A stretch of DNA of 64,000 nucleotides from Trichaptum fuscoviolaceum (GCA_910574455.1 CAJSYZ010000007.1:5389974-5453973), one strand, 5' to 3'; shown: positions 11,792 to 23,014, counted from the stretch's first letter. The notes: a model not told the origin generated them from the letters alone. Numbers and translations are program-made.

Positions 11792-13656
11792 TTAGACCCT
11801 ATAGAGGTCTTTACGAACATACCACTTCTGCGCCGTTCGATCGTGAATAGGATGCAAACCATCAGGAATGTCGATCGTATGCATTGGGCCTTTCGCTTTA
11901 CATAGACGACACCTGAGAGTGACGGATTTCTTCGGATCATCCGTACGTCGATCGGTCCATCTCTGCCAGGGAGAATACAAGCCGCATTTATCACAAGTCA
12001 CTGGCGGACGCACGCCAAATGGCCGACTGGTATCTGAACCCCAAATATATGTTTGATATCCATCGAGAGTAAAGACATGGATGTGAGCATGACTCCCAAC
12101 ATCGCTACCGGTGAGATTTTTCTCCAGTGCACGATGGAATTCCTTTCGACTGAGATAATACTCATAGAGAGTTTGTGTCACGAGGTTCAGAGCCAAGGTC
12201 GGATGAAACTTCTCCGCCACAAACGACATGATGTACTCCACGATACCACTGGAGACAGAATAACTTAATGACTGTTGAATCAATCGTACTATGAGACCCT
12301 TACCGTGATGCTAGTTTTTGTATACCTTTCATCTGGTCATCGTCTTTCACGTAAGATCCACAGCAGCTTAGAACCATTGTAACAGATCGATCGAACAGGT
12401 AGTCTTCCATGTCGTGTGCAAATAACCAGTCGAAAAACTTAGAGAGGTGTCAGAAAGCATCAATGGCGCGCATTCACGCAGGAGGCAAGGCACTGACCTC
12501 CTCAAAATCAGTCGCACCGTGGACGGTATGATATATCAAGCCCTCTGCATTGGAATGCGAATTCACAAGAAGAAGTACCCTTTCGAAACGACCGTACTGT
12601 TTGTCTTCCCTTATTTTGACGAGTAATGCCTTCCGCTGCGAGTCCAAGTCCTGGTTTTGGCTATCAAACGGAATCCGAAGGTAGCACAACTTTGGAGAAA
12701 GACGAGATTAGTTAAATCCACATCAGCAGATGGAACTTACATCACTCGTCTTGCCCAGGTACGAAAGTTTCAGTTGCTCGTAAAGGACTGCGCCGGTCTC
12801 GGAGCCCGCCAAAGTACAAAGAGAAAACTCAAGGATGAGGAGAGGAGATGTATTCACTCCGGACTTGTAGTCACGGATGGTACTCGCCTTGATAATCCAC
12901 TAAGGGATGATGAAGTGGTCAACATGCTGAATGTGGTTTTATACTAATTACGCGGAACTCACAGGGTATTTGGGCGCAACACTACCAACCTTATGCGCAT
13001 TCTCCATTTTTTTACTCCAACACGAGGGACATGTGAAATCGTCCATGGTTCCTTCGTCGTATTGAACACAGTCAAGGCACACGGCGAGTGCGCACGAGGA
13101 AACGTCACACTCAATGAGTTTGCCACCGTCGTGACAGATGCAACAATGCTTTGCATATGAATGTGAGCTGAGCTGCGCATAATTCCCTTCCCGAACTTGA
13201 ACTTACATCGTCCTTCTGGATCTTCGCGAGCTTGTGATAAACAGACAAACTTAGATCAAAGTCAGGTAATCAAAAAAGTGTCACTCACTTTCCTTTGAAG
13301 GCGGGGTCGTTTTTTTTGCCTGTCTTGATCCGATGTACCGTTTACGAGAGGTGAAGTCGGAGCACCTGATACTTGAACCATAAGAATCGATGTGTCTGCG
13401 GGTAGATTTATCGAGGGGGTGCCCACCACTTTGATTGCCCCCAGTCAAGAGTCCTGTAGCAACACCTGAGTCAAAGTAGGAAGAAAAATGTTATAACAGC
13501 ACGTACTTTTTCCCTTTACTGTCCCCTGTTTAATCCTACGGGATACTACGAATGTAAAGGAAAGGAAAGAAAAGGAACAACAAATGTAGTCAGCTTACAT
13601 TGCACTCGCGGCGCATTTCCTCCACGAGATTTAGTGCCTGTGTTTTTCCTCGCCAT
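11792..13656 (-). CDS. PHD-finger protein with caspase/CHAT-like domain
   Basis: About eight exons; the ATG at 13656 opens MARKNTGTKSRGGNAPR. The exon 13172-12963 encodes a PHD-like zinc finger (CCICHDGGKLIECD...CALAVCLDC...FTCPSC). The exons 12899-12741, 12689-12498 and 12437-12304 encode a Rossmann-like caspase/CHAT-type domain. It has a candidate catalytic histidine in LLLVNSHSNAEGL, 12 or so residues after a helix-strand unit, and a candidate cysteine in VTMVLSCCGS. The last exon (12248-11792) adds a C-terminal zinc-ribbon-like domain (CDKCG...CRLCKAKG). By family logic it may be a chromatin-reading protease. Exon joins between 13289 and 13172 are unresolved. The CHAT call rests on motif layout only. 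Confidence 0.65.
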
Positions 13657-13887
13657 TGAAAAAACGGAGGAATCTGACAAGCTCAATGTTAGTCCAGGCG
13701 CACAAGTGCAGATTTGAGTTCGAGGTATACTGTTTACCACTATCTGTATGATGAAAGTTCTTGGAAAAGGCCACCTGCAGCTGGTATGGCGTTCAAGTGA
13801 AAAAATTCAAGTCGTTACACGTGATGAGATATACTTACGTAATTGTTTCTAAACACGTAGTGGTTGGTTGCTTCGACCTCCTTTCCA

Positions 13888-14450
13888 CCATGACACGTCT
13901 ACGGACTGTGTCTACCTAAGGCTGCGGCCAACCATGACATGTCTACGGACTGTGTCTACTCAAGGCTGCGGCTAACCATGACATGTCTACGGACTGTGTC
14001 TACCTAAGGCTGCGGCCAACCATGACATGTCTACGGAGTATGTGTCTACTCAAGGCTGCGGCCAACCATAACACGTCTACGGATTGTGTCTACTCAAGGC
14101 TGCGGCCAACCATAACACGTCTACGGACTGTGTCTACTCAAGGCTGCGGCTAACCATGACATGTCTACGGACTGTGTCTACCTAAGGCTGCGGCCAACCA
14201 TGACATGTCTACGGACTGTGTCTACCTAAGGCTGCGGCCAACCATGACATGTCTACGGACTGTGTCTACCTAAGGCTGCGGCCAACCATGGCATGTCTAC
14301 GGATTGTGTCTACTCAAGGCTGCGGCCAACCATAACATGTCTACGGACTGTATTTACCTAAGGCTGCGGCCGACCATAACACGTCTACGGATTGTGTCTA
14401 CTCAAGGCTGCGGCCGACCCTGACATGTCTACGGATTATGTCTACTATTC
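13888..14450. repeat. 44-bp minisatellite, about 12.7 copies
   Basis: A tandem 44-bp unit with core CATGTCTACGGACTGTGTCT and GGCTGCGGCCAACCAT. It varies at a few positions (ATG/ATA, CCTAAG/CTCAAG, GGATTG/GGACTG), and alternating variants suggest higher-order amplification. Non-coding, between the PHD gene and 14.8 kb. Confidence 0.9.
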
Positions 14451-14873
14451 TATCAAAGCGTGCCTTTCTTTTTTAAAGGTTGCCGCCACTGTGACGCTTC
14501 TGCGGAATGCGTGTTTCTTCATCTCTGTCTCTTAATACTTAGTACTTATAATTACGCGTGTCACGCCTCCTGGTTCGTTCCATAAACTTGGTCCGACGTT
14601 TTTCCTGAATGCTTTGTCATAACTGTACAGTTCTCTTTTTCTGGGATATTAATACTGTATATAGCTGCCAGTGCGTAGTATGGAGCGCTCAAATCGTTCG
14701 TGCGAAGGCCGATCGCAGCCTTTAGACAGTGCCTATCCCAGCCAGGAGTCAGATGCGGTTATACGTAGACATATGAAGAGAGCTTTCAGATCCGTGACTC
14801 CTATTTGTGTGGGGTAATGGGTGTCAAAACCTTACACAATACAGCTGTAGAGTTTTTTGTATTCAAGAGCGAG

Positions 14874-15363
14874 ATGAAAAACATGCTAGCAAGGGATTAG
14901 AAGAGAAGGAGGTTAGCAGTGAAAGTGAATTAACATCATTTTTGCTGAAATTGGACGTCTTGTCCTTGATAAAGGACTTCCATGTTGTGGTACGTTTCAA
15001 AGCAGCATGCAAAGAGGCTCAAAATGTGGACGGAAAGGTCGCATGGACGACAACCCGAACGAAAGTAGACGTCCAGTCGCGCCTCATCAGCCTTGCGTAT
15101 AGGACGAAGGAGGGCTCCAGCGTCAAGGAGGAGTTCGTACCGGTTGCGAGCCTTGAACCTTGCCTTCCGAATTTGCGGGACGACAGCGCCGTAGTCCTCA
15201 CTAGCGAGCTGAAGGGCACCGACGTTTACCCTTCGCATTCGCACAGAGACAATGAGATATTCGGTCAGAGATGTATTGCCTCTCCGATCAGCATGCTCAC
15301 CATGTACAGGGAGCAAGGTAAGTCAACGGGATTCACAAGAAAAGTGTTGAGTTTATTCGAGTA
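14874..15363 (+). CDS. Fragment of unknown protein, possibly KOW-like
   Basis: An open stretch with coding-like text on the plus strand includes DVQSRLISLAYRTKEGSSVKEEFVP and DDSAVVLTSELKGTDVYPSH. The latter faintly recalls the KOW motif found in Spt5-like repeats of agaric proteins. There is no clear start, and a GT donor may lie at 15317. The minus strand is also open here, so strand and reality are uncertain. It may be a gene remnant. Confidence 0.25.
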
Positions 15364-15743
15364 GTGGAATGTACAAGGGAATACTACCATACATTGACGG
15401 TGTGATAGATACAGATCTATATACTTCTAATTGCATGTACGGGTTTCACAGACTAATATATAGATATGAAGTAAGAAGACACGGGTATGACTTCATTTGC
15501 GTGCCAAGAAAGCAGGAAGTAAAATAAAATAGGCGAAAGCACAGACAGCGTTCGTATAACAGTGACAGAGAGGTAACAGCGGTAATGGAAAACAAAACAC
15601 GATAGCAGAAGGGTCATAGAATACACAAAACAAACGGAGTTGGGACATACGACGACTGCGAGTGCGAAGGAGTGGCGGGGAATGTGTCCTTTGTGCAAGC
15701 AGGGGAGGAAGATAGGGAGGAACGAAGAGGAAACTCTACTTAC

Positions 15744-16459
15744 GCGGGGACGGCCTGCATTTCAGCCCGCGCCGCCAACGTCGATAGACGAGCCAACTCG
15801 GCCGTCATGGCTTCGAGCTGGGCGTCATGCCTGTCCCTCCATGCGTCCATAGTTGCGTGGTGTGCGCGCTGCTCCGCGTCCGCCTGTTCGCGCGCGTACG
15901 CGAGTTCGGCCTATCGAAGAGACAAAGAGGAAGAAGTCAGTCGAGGACGCAAGCGTGAGATGTTTTCGAGCACACGTACGAGCTCTGCACGCTCGAGACT
16001 CCCGAGTTGGTCGACCGCGACGTCGCGGGCTCGCTTGAGGATGTTCTTCCTCAAGAAACACTTCCACCCATTCCACGATACATACTCTTCGTATTCAGCG
16101 AGGAAGGTGGTAATGTCGCCGGCGAGAAAGCGCCCACTGCTGCGCGCGGGCGGGATGGACTTGGACGCCCTCGACCCGCGTTAGCAGGGTCTGCGCCTGG
16201 ATGCGCAAGCGAGCCACCTTGTCGCGCAATTCTCTCCCTTTCTAATGTGCACAAACCGGTCAGTAAGAGAGCCCTCTCTGCAGTGCAGAACACTCACTGA
16301 CGCCCTCTTCCACAGATACTCCACTCCACCCTTCAGAAGTCGCCCGATCTCGGTCGGGGCGACAATGAGCGCGAGGTGCGCGATGACCTTCAGGAGTTCT
16401 AGTACGTCGTCGCGCAGACGACGGCGGCGAACGGGAGGGACGACGACGACGTTGTCCAT
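15744..16459 (-). CDS. GC-rich coiled-coil protein, broken or unresolved
   Basis: The ATG at 16459 opens MDNVVVVPPVRRRRLRDDVLELLKV...LIVAPTEIGRLLKGGVEYLWKRAS, then an intron and KGRELRDKVARLRIQAQTLL. A frame change near 16130 (possible short intron or frameshift) precedes GDITTFLAEYEEYVSWNGWK...DQLGSLERAEL. An intron of about 65 nt follows, then a charged Ala-rich coiled coil (AELAYAREQADAEQRAHHAT...), with a donor after 15744. The region is clearly more GC-rich than its surroundings. Function unknown. The C-terminal end could lie in a short exon near 15.5-15.66 kb. Confidence 0.4.
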
Positions 16460-16488
16460 GTCGTGGGCGCGAGCGAGACAGGCCACAG

Positions 16489-16518
16489 CAAGAGAAAGAG
16501 AGAAAGTGAGAAAGAGAA

Positions 16519-16550
<32 letters not shown>

Positions 16551-16566
16551 AAAGAGATGAAGGAGG
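16489..16566. repeat. GA-rich microsatellite
   Basis: A purine-only tract dominated by GA and GAAA repeats, just upstream of the minus-strand coiled-coil gene start. It could form triplex DNA or act as a GAGA-type promoter element. Confidence 0.8.
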
Positions 16567-17752
16567 TCAAGATGCAAGAGCAATGCAGCCTTTAGAATCC
16601 CGTGCGCGCCGTACAGCATGCACGAATTCGGATAGATGGCTGCGCTCCTAATATTACAAAAGCAAGATGCTTCTATGCTTACTGATTTCTGCAATGCGAA
16701 CTTAATGAGAAATTTTATTGTGCTGGTGCATATTGAGCTATTGATCTCGTTACAGTACACGCGATTGAGAAGGTCGCGGTCACACAAACGGTCGATCTTA
16801 CTACAGTTTAAGAGAGGTACGAGCAACGACTCTATCAGAGTCGAATAGTCACATACGCCAGCGAGAAAGCAAGAAAAGGCATAGGTAGACGGACAGACAT
16901 TAAGTAATTTGAAATAGTTATCGATGTCGATCCACCGCATGAGACCGTCTAAACGTCTATTACACGTGTACAGGGACGCATAAGCGTCGCATCGTATACT
17001 ACGTATCTAAGAATGACAAACGGCGCAGAATACGCAGGACAAGGTCTCTGCTAAATGAGAAGGAGATCGCAGATAGACGTCGTCGTCATCAAAGCTGGCA
17101 GAACGAGCGTGAGACCCGTTGATGTCAGCGGCAGACCGCGGCATGACTCACTAATTAGGAGACGAGGTAGCAGCCAATGAGTGCGCAAGGCACACAAGAT
17201 TTACAGCAACGGCAAGAGTTCGGCATGCGTCAAGGCGCAGCGAGCTGTATGGAAGCCAATGAGATTGCAAAGAAACTGATGCAGCACTTGGCTGATAGGG
17301 GATAGCTGTTTTTTTGGGCAGTGTTGTCGCTTATGTCGATTGAGGTAAATAAAGGGGAATAACACCGGAGATGGATAGTAGAAAGGGGCAGTGTTATGTA
17401 CATTGATAGGAATAAAAGGGGAATAACACCAGAAATGGAAGGTTTCTCCTATCTCGGACTTATTCTGCAAACTACATTTGTTATGTTCTCTATGGACATA
17501 AGTGGACAAGTGTTGCTTGAATTGGACAGGAAGACTTAGCGACTAGCGTCTGCCGTTGTGGTGTTATCGAGGCTCGGACTGTTCACTACATAACACGCGA
17601 CAATGCGCCAATGACACAGACACATCGAATTTCGTAGTTAATGATGATTGGCATAAAAGACAATATGCCTTTCATTACATTAAGACTAAAGTGAAGTGAA
17701 AGGAAACCGACGTGTCATCGCGATGCGAGGTATTGCGAGCGGCCCTCGATGT
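16567..17752. other. No gene seen; short direct repeat
   Basis: The only structure noticed is an imperfect direct repeat at about 17320-17440 (GGGCAGTGTT ... GGGGAATAACACC, twice). Open frames here follow the repeat and have no protein features. Confidence 0.4.
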
Positions 17753-18860
17753 CTACCATACCAATCTTCCACCTTCTTCATAAACCTTTGCATCACTGTG
17801 CGGTAGGCGATTTTTCCAAAGCGAGGACGCGGAGACTATAATGGCGAAGAGGAGTGATATTTTCCACAACCATGTGTAGTGTGCCGAGCCGGTAGCAAGA
17901 TTTGCTACGATCGCAAATATGTACGTGAATTGTCCTTCTTTGCGCATTAAATGATGATCCCCATTGAAAAGAGAAGATGTTAGCTTATTCTCGATAACGT
18001 GCGCTGAGTCGCCTGCACGCTCTTCGGACCTTTCCATCTCTGCGAATAGCGTGCTACACCTGTGGCTTAAAGAAGGACGCGATCTACTCCTTCGTCTCCG
18101 TCTCTTCATATTCCTCATCCCAACATGCGCCAAGTCAGTTCCCATCTTCTCCTTCCAAAAGTCTTCCAAAATCGTCTCGAAACGCGTATTTGATTCATTA
18201 CGAATCTCATCAACACTCTCTAAATGAAAAGTAAGATCGATGAGCGGAGGAAGAATATAAGGAAAGCACACCGGACACATGTGCCACGTCCTTCGAGATC
18301 ATCTCCATCCTCTCCTTCAAATCGGCAACTTCGTCCACTCTGCGTGCATTTTGTACATCTACCAGCTTCTCCTTCCAAGAGTCTTCCAAAATCGTCTTGA
18401 CACGCGCAGGCAATTCACTAAGAATTACCTCGACACTCTCTAAATAAAAAGTAAGATTGATGAGCGGAGTAAGAATATAAGGAAGCACACCATTGACATG
18501 TGTCATGTCCTTCGAGATTGGCTCCAGCTGCTTAGTTATTTCTTTCTTCATCGCCTTTGCATCGTGGGCTTCTTCCAGTTTGTGCGTACTTTGGTTGAGC
18601 TCGTCGAGGCGCTGCTCTATATGGTAACACTTCTTCCGCAGACAGGCATTGTCTTGTCGGGTCCGCGTGTGTTCAGATTCAACTATGCCTGTTAATTCTT
18701 CAAGCTTAGAAGAGTTTTCATCACTGCTATTTTGTAATTCAGTGATAGCCTTCGAATGCCCACGTAATTTGGAGTTGAGGAGATTTTCAATCTCGTCAAT
18801 CTGATCCTCGCCGCTATGGTGCATGGACATAGTGGGAGGATATGAAGTCGCAGTATTCAT
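17753..18860 (-). CDS. Coiled-coil protein with C-terminal membrane anchor
   Basis: The ATG at 18860 opens MNTATSYPPTMSMHHSGEDQ, followed by a long heptad-like region (IENLLNSKLRGHSKAITELQ...KLEELTGIVESEHTRTRQD). Two consecutive exon-intron units are duplicates: each reads ISKDxxHV.G, then an intron, then ESV...TILEDxWKEK. The last exon has a basic patch (RRRRRRSRSRPS) and a hydrophobic segment (WLWKISLLFAIIVSASSLW) near the C-terminus, ending GGRLVW at 17753. The predicted product is a cytosol- or nucleoplasm-facing coiled coil anchored by its tail. No family is recognised. Confidence 0.65.
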
Positions 18861-18890
18861 AAGAGGGTAGGAGGCACTGACAAGTCACAA

Positions 18891-18912
18891 CCTTGAAGTA
18901 AAAACCCCAAGG
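18891..18912. promoter_or_regulatory. 22-bp inverted repeat upstream of coiled-coil gene
   Basis: Arms CCTTGAAGT and ACCCCAAGG around AAAA, 31 bp upstream of the start at 18860. The same imperfect palindrome recurs at 32525 and 32777 in the element. A shared regulator site or an RNA hairpin in the leader is possible. Confidence 0.4.
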
Positions 18913-19395
18913 AGATGACCGTTATACATGCAACGGAAAGGGAGAGACACGACTGCAACGACGGCAATGGCCCAACATATATATCATTAAGATAAGGTGG
19001 TGGCTTGCGCAGTGGTGGCTCATACAAATTAGCTATTATAATTAACTATGTGGCTTGCATTTGGCTTGCATTATGATTAAGATAGGTGGTGGCTTGCGCA
19101 GTGGTGGCCCATACGAATTTGTTATTAAATTAACTATTGCGATGTTTATCAACACTCAAAACTTGATGGCACGCTTTCAATTTCTGCATTCGAATACGAG
19201 ACACAATTAGCAAAATAGAGTCTATGTACAAACGAGACATTATACTACTTTTCGGCCAAACATTTGAAAGAAAAATAGAAAGAAAAATGAAAGTCCTCTA
19301 TGCAGACAAAGTCAAGAAGATATTTGTTAAGACACGATTACAAACTTCACTAAGCAGGGACCTGGGACGCAGCACGATTGCCTTCCGCCTTTCGC
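18913..19395. other. Intergenic with imperfect direct repeats
   Basis: Two ~65-bp imperfect copies at about 18985-19050 and 19080-19140 share GGTGGTGGCTTGCGCAGTGG. No gene is seen. The end at 19300-19395 is the 3' flank shared with the duplicated acidic gene. Confidence 0.5.
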
Positions 19396-20132
19396 TTAGC
19401 TGCTCTCCGCGCGCAGATCTTCGCTGTCAGACTTGGAATGCTCGCCGTCATCGTCGTCGCCGTCATCGTCGCCGCCGTCATCGTCAGACCCAGAACTGTC
19501 ATCACCATCCTCGTTGTTGGCAGACGCAGAACCGTCGTCGCCATTCTTTGCTCTCTCAGCCTCTAGCCTCCTCAATTCGTCGCTGAATCGAACCGGCATC
19601 ATGCACCGGAAGGTCTTGGAACGAGGGGGGGGAGGGGGGCGGATCTTGTACCTCTTCACATGTTCATACCGACGAGAAGCACGAGAAGCATCAGATACCG
19701 GAATATAAGGAATAAGAGGAACAATAGCAGTAGGAAGAGTAGGAGAAGAGTGGCGAACGCGACGAACGCGACGAACGCGACGAGCGGGACGAGCATTGCG
19801 GTAGTAAGCCTGTTGGGGAGTTGAGAAGATGTGGCTTAAGGGGACATAGGAAGGGTGCTCACCGAAGAAGAGATCTCCACGATCCCATCGCGTTCAAAGT
19901 CCAACTCACTCGGTCGGACGTTTCCAGTGTTACCCGGACGAGCGATCTCCACGATCCCATCGCGTTCGAAGTCCAAGTCAATGCCAGGTTCAGTAACATT
20001 TTCCGTCGTGTTTGACAAAGGAGGAGGGATGGTGGTAGGTGAGGTGGTGTTTAGCCTGTTGTTGCTGCTGTCGTTGTTCAGGCTGCGGCTGACGCGGAGT
20101 CATGACCTGCGCCGGTGTTGGGTTTTGCGACA
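19396..20132 (-). CDS. Acidic Arg/Pro-rich protein, right copy
   Basis: The probable start is near 20132 (MSQNPTPAQVMTPRQPQPEQ, Gln rich), but the frame changes before the next clear exon (SNTTENVTEPGIDLDFERDG...), so a 5' intron is likely. The 11-residue unit LDFERDGIVEI occurs twice. An intron (about 19858-19807) precedes the last exon: AYYRNARPARRVRR, a Pro run (KIRPPPPPRSKTF), then a Ser/Asp acidic tail ending DLRAESS at 19396. The composition suggests a nuclear, nucleic-acid or histone-interacting protein. Family unknown. Its inverted duplicate is at 5152-5723. Confidence 0.6.
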
Positions 20133-21102
20133 TGGAAAGAGATGAGTCGACGAGAACTGAGGGGGGTTTGTGGGGAATGAATGGAAAAGAGGGAGCGAAG
20201 GACGCGTATACTTATCTGACGAAGGGCGCGTGGAAATCTTGCTGGCCGCATCAGACTAGAGCATTCCGAAAGTTCTGATGAAAAAAGCGTGAAAGCACTT
20301 CTTATTATTCACGGGCCCATCTGGAATATTTGTTACGACAAAAGTGCCTTCGTGAACCAATCGCTCTGGTCGGAGAGATTCTTCTTCTTCACGAATTAAA
20401 CTTCTTCACGGCATGATGCTACTATGCTTATTTTGGGCGTACTTACGTAAAATGAATGCGGAGGCGTAGACTTGAACATTGTGAGTGTTTCGTGTTCTAA
20501 TAAATAGAAGGACCAATTCAATACGATCTAGCGCCATCAACACACCAGAAATGGAGTTAATCGCACAAACGTGTGACATCTTATGATACTAGCCTCGTGA
20601 CCAGGCCGAGCTACTTTTTTGTATATGTCTGCTGTGGCAGACTCGGCGTCGCAGGCAGACTTACTTAGAAAGTAGCCTGGTCTGGTTACGAGACTATCAT
20701 GATACATACATACCTGTCCAAGCTAGCTTCGTGCCCTGCCTTGTCTTACGTGATCCTGTACCGCGTACACATGTCTTCGCGAGGTTTTCCTCCCTCGCCA
20801 TGCTTCCAGTTTTTAAACCTCAGTCCGTAATAAATATTCTAATTCATAAACCTCAGTCCATAATAAATATTCTAATTCATTGAACCACATTCACTCTACA
20901 TGCTACATATAAGTGACGGCCATTCTCCACGCTGGCCAGTTAATGATTATCACATTATTCCCCAGCTGAGCATTAATTTGCACACATCATACAAACTCGA
21001 GAGAGTCCCAATATTCTTGGCAACGAACGGCATTCCCTTGGCTATCCTAGCTTCAATAGGAGAAAAGTCACACATAAGCAGTATTATTTGAAGAGTCTTG
21101 AG
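20133..21102. other. Intergenic region with small repeats
   Basis: It contains a foldback element (20583-20700) and two 35-bp tandem copies at about 20812-20880 (AACCTCAGTC...AATAAATATTCTAATTCAT). No gene is seen. Confidence 0.5.
20583..20700. mobile_element. Small foldback (MITE-like) element
   Basis: About 30-bp imperfect inverted arms (ATGATACTAGCCTCGTGACC... and ...GGTTACGAGACTATCAT) flank a GC-rich centre that itself contains inverted GTCTGC/GCAGAC motifs. No clear target duplication was found. It may be a MITE or a structured RNA region. Confidence 0.45.
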
Positions 21103-22592
21103 CTAAAGAAACTCACCGGATATAACTTCGCCATGGCCCAGGTAAATTGAAGTCATCCAAGCCAAGAACACGATGACCAATGCCACTAGAATAAGTGTTA
21201 CTTTATTCATTGTAGCTGGATTCTGTTCAACTGTGTGCCAAACTTGAATGGCGGAAGGTCCGTCCTTCGTTCGTACGGCAGCTACAATATAAAATTTGCG
21301 TTGGCTTACATCTGCGTAATCCTGTGCATTGTTAGACCTTAATACAATATATGTCACAAAATCTACTCACTGTAAGGGCGACGATGGTTCCCTTTCCAGA
21401 CTCTTTGCAACCGTTTCCTGCCTCGTCTCCAGCTTGCGATTCCTTGGGTTTTGACTCTTTAATTTTATCCTGGCCTTTTCAAGATAAATGATTAAGTGAC
21501 TATAACATCAATCTGCAAGTTGCACTAACCGCTTTCAGCTATCAAGGTCTGGAATCTCTGGCCCCTGTTGACGTCCCAGAGGCAGATTTCGCCCACCGCA
21601 CTTCCCAGTGCCACTGCACGACCATCATGAATAAACAAAGACGGTAACTGTACGTTCTCGCCTTGTTCGTGTGGCATTTTGTGTAGCGCTCGTCGAGTCA
21701 TTAACGAGTACGTGATGAACGAGCCATTTAAATCATGCATACACACGTACGGCTCTCTCGGTGACACACTGACTGATCCTCTAGGAGCCATTAATATCAG
21801 TTTCACTTCGTTAGGGGAAATCTGGAAGCGTACATTCTCGTGCATGGAGCAAAAGATCGCAAAAGATTGCCATTCAGGGCATTGGCGAAGCTTTGGGTCA
21901 AGGTATGAGGAATATTAAGTTAAAGACGTGCGTGTGACTTACATGATGCCTTTTTGGATGTCTGCGATCATAATTGTGTCTGGAACCGCTCTCGCCCATT
22001 CAATGGAAAGAAGGTCCCAATCTTCATTACGAATAGACGTTGGGCAAGCAACCCAGCCTGACTCTATGTGCTTGTCAGGGCTATAAGGATGAGATGTTCA
22101 TTATGAAGGATACCTGGGTGAAATGTTTTCCAGAATTTTACTTCACAGCGGGAGGAGGTGGCAAGCGGTAAGGACGTAGTAGAGTCAACCGACACCGCAA
22201 TGTTTCGGACTCCCTCGTCTATCTTGGAACCCTGGTGGGCGGGAACTTTATTGTGCGTGGATATCAAGAAGTTATCCTGCAGTCAAAGGGAATCATCAAT
22301 CATGGCCAGTGCTGATTAAAGGAGCAAGACTGACCTGATTAAAGACGTACGTATGCAAGTGCCCCCTTCCAGTACCAACAAGCAGTCGTTCGCCATGCCA
22401 TGCAAGGCTTCCTATAGACGTTTTCGCAAATACTGAAGCGTAATGAACCTTTTGTGTGTCCCTTTCCCATACGTAAAGGCAACCCCCCTCATCACCGGAT
22501 GCTAGTATTGCGCCAGATTCGTGAAACTGCAAAGCGATCACCATTTTGCTATGTTTTGTAAAATTTTGCGATAGTTCGTAGCGCAAGGACAT
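21103..22592 (-). CDS. WD40-repeat protein with C-terminal membrane anchor
   Basis: The ATG at 22592 opens MSLRYELSQNFTKHSKMVIALQFHESGAILASGDEGGCLYVWERD, a clear WD40 blade. Six exons follow; later blades include SVDSTTSLPLATSSRCEVKF and FIHDGRAVALGSAVGEICLW. After a Lys/Glu linker the last exon holds a hydrophobic segment (VTLILVALVIVFLAWMTSIYL) near the end (stop at 21103; a further donor may exist at ISG/GTGAGT). The predicted product is a beta-propeller scaffold tethered to a membrane by its tail. WD40 proteins usually bind partner proteins; the partner is unknown. All splice joins are in phase, so the gene looks functional. Confidence 0.75.
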
Positions 22593-23014
22593 CTTCGATA
22601 GCAGTGGTGGAAGTGTAAAGTAAAGAAGCGAAGTTATGGAAGGGTGGTGTCTTTGTACCTTTGTTATTATGAAAGGGGTGGTGTCTTTGTCTTTGTCTTT
22701 GTACCTTTGTTATTGCACTCGATACAAAGACATCCCGATCTGTACAACAAAGGCCTTTGTCTTGTATACACGGTCCCCCTCCCTCCCACCCTTCTCTCTC
22801 TAAAATTCTCTTATCACATCGGTGCAGTAATGTGATCAGTGATAATTTGCGTATATTAATTTGCTAATATCATATCATGACATTTATTCTTTCCGTTGGC
22901 TATCTGTCATCGCCCTCCATGTGGCCGAGATTAGATGTAATCAGAGACAAATGGCAGAACCGGCAGCTCTAATACGTTGTTAGCAGAATCCACGAGAGTC
23001 AAGCAATCCCACAC
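22593..23014. other. Intergenic, TTTGT-rich repeats
   Basis: A pyrimidine-rich CTTTGT repeat with a short duplication at 22640-22720, upstream of the WD40 gene. No gene is seen. Confidence 0.4.

Noticed and set aside
14200..14450. CRISPR-like array
   Set aside because: The 44-bp units are contiguous without unique spacers and lie in eukaryotic DNA; it is a minisatellite.
15453..15698. Hydrophobic minus-strand frame as a membrane protein
   Set aside because: More likely the 3' region of the coiled-coil gene. Composition follows AT-rich DNA, and there is no upstream promoter or splice support.
16181..16570. LSLSLF-type hydrophobic frame as a signal peptide of the coiled-coil gene
   Set aside because: It is the translation of the GA-rich microsatellite; the ATG at 16459 downstream gives a normal start.
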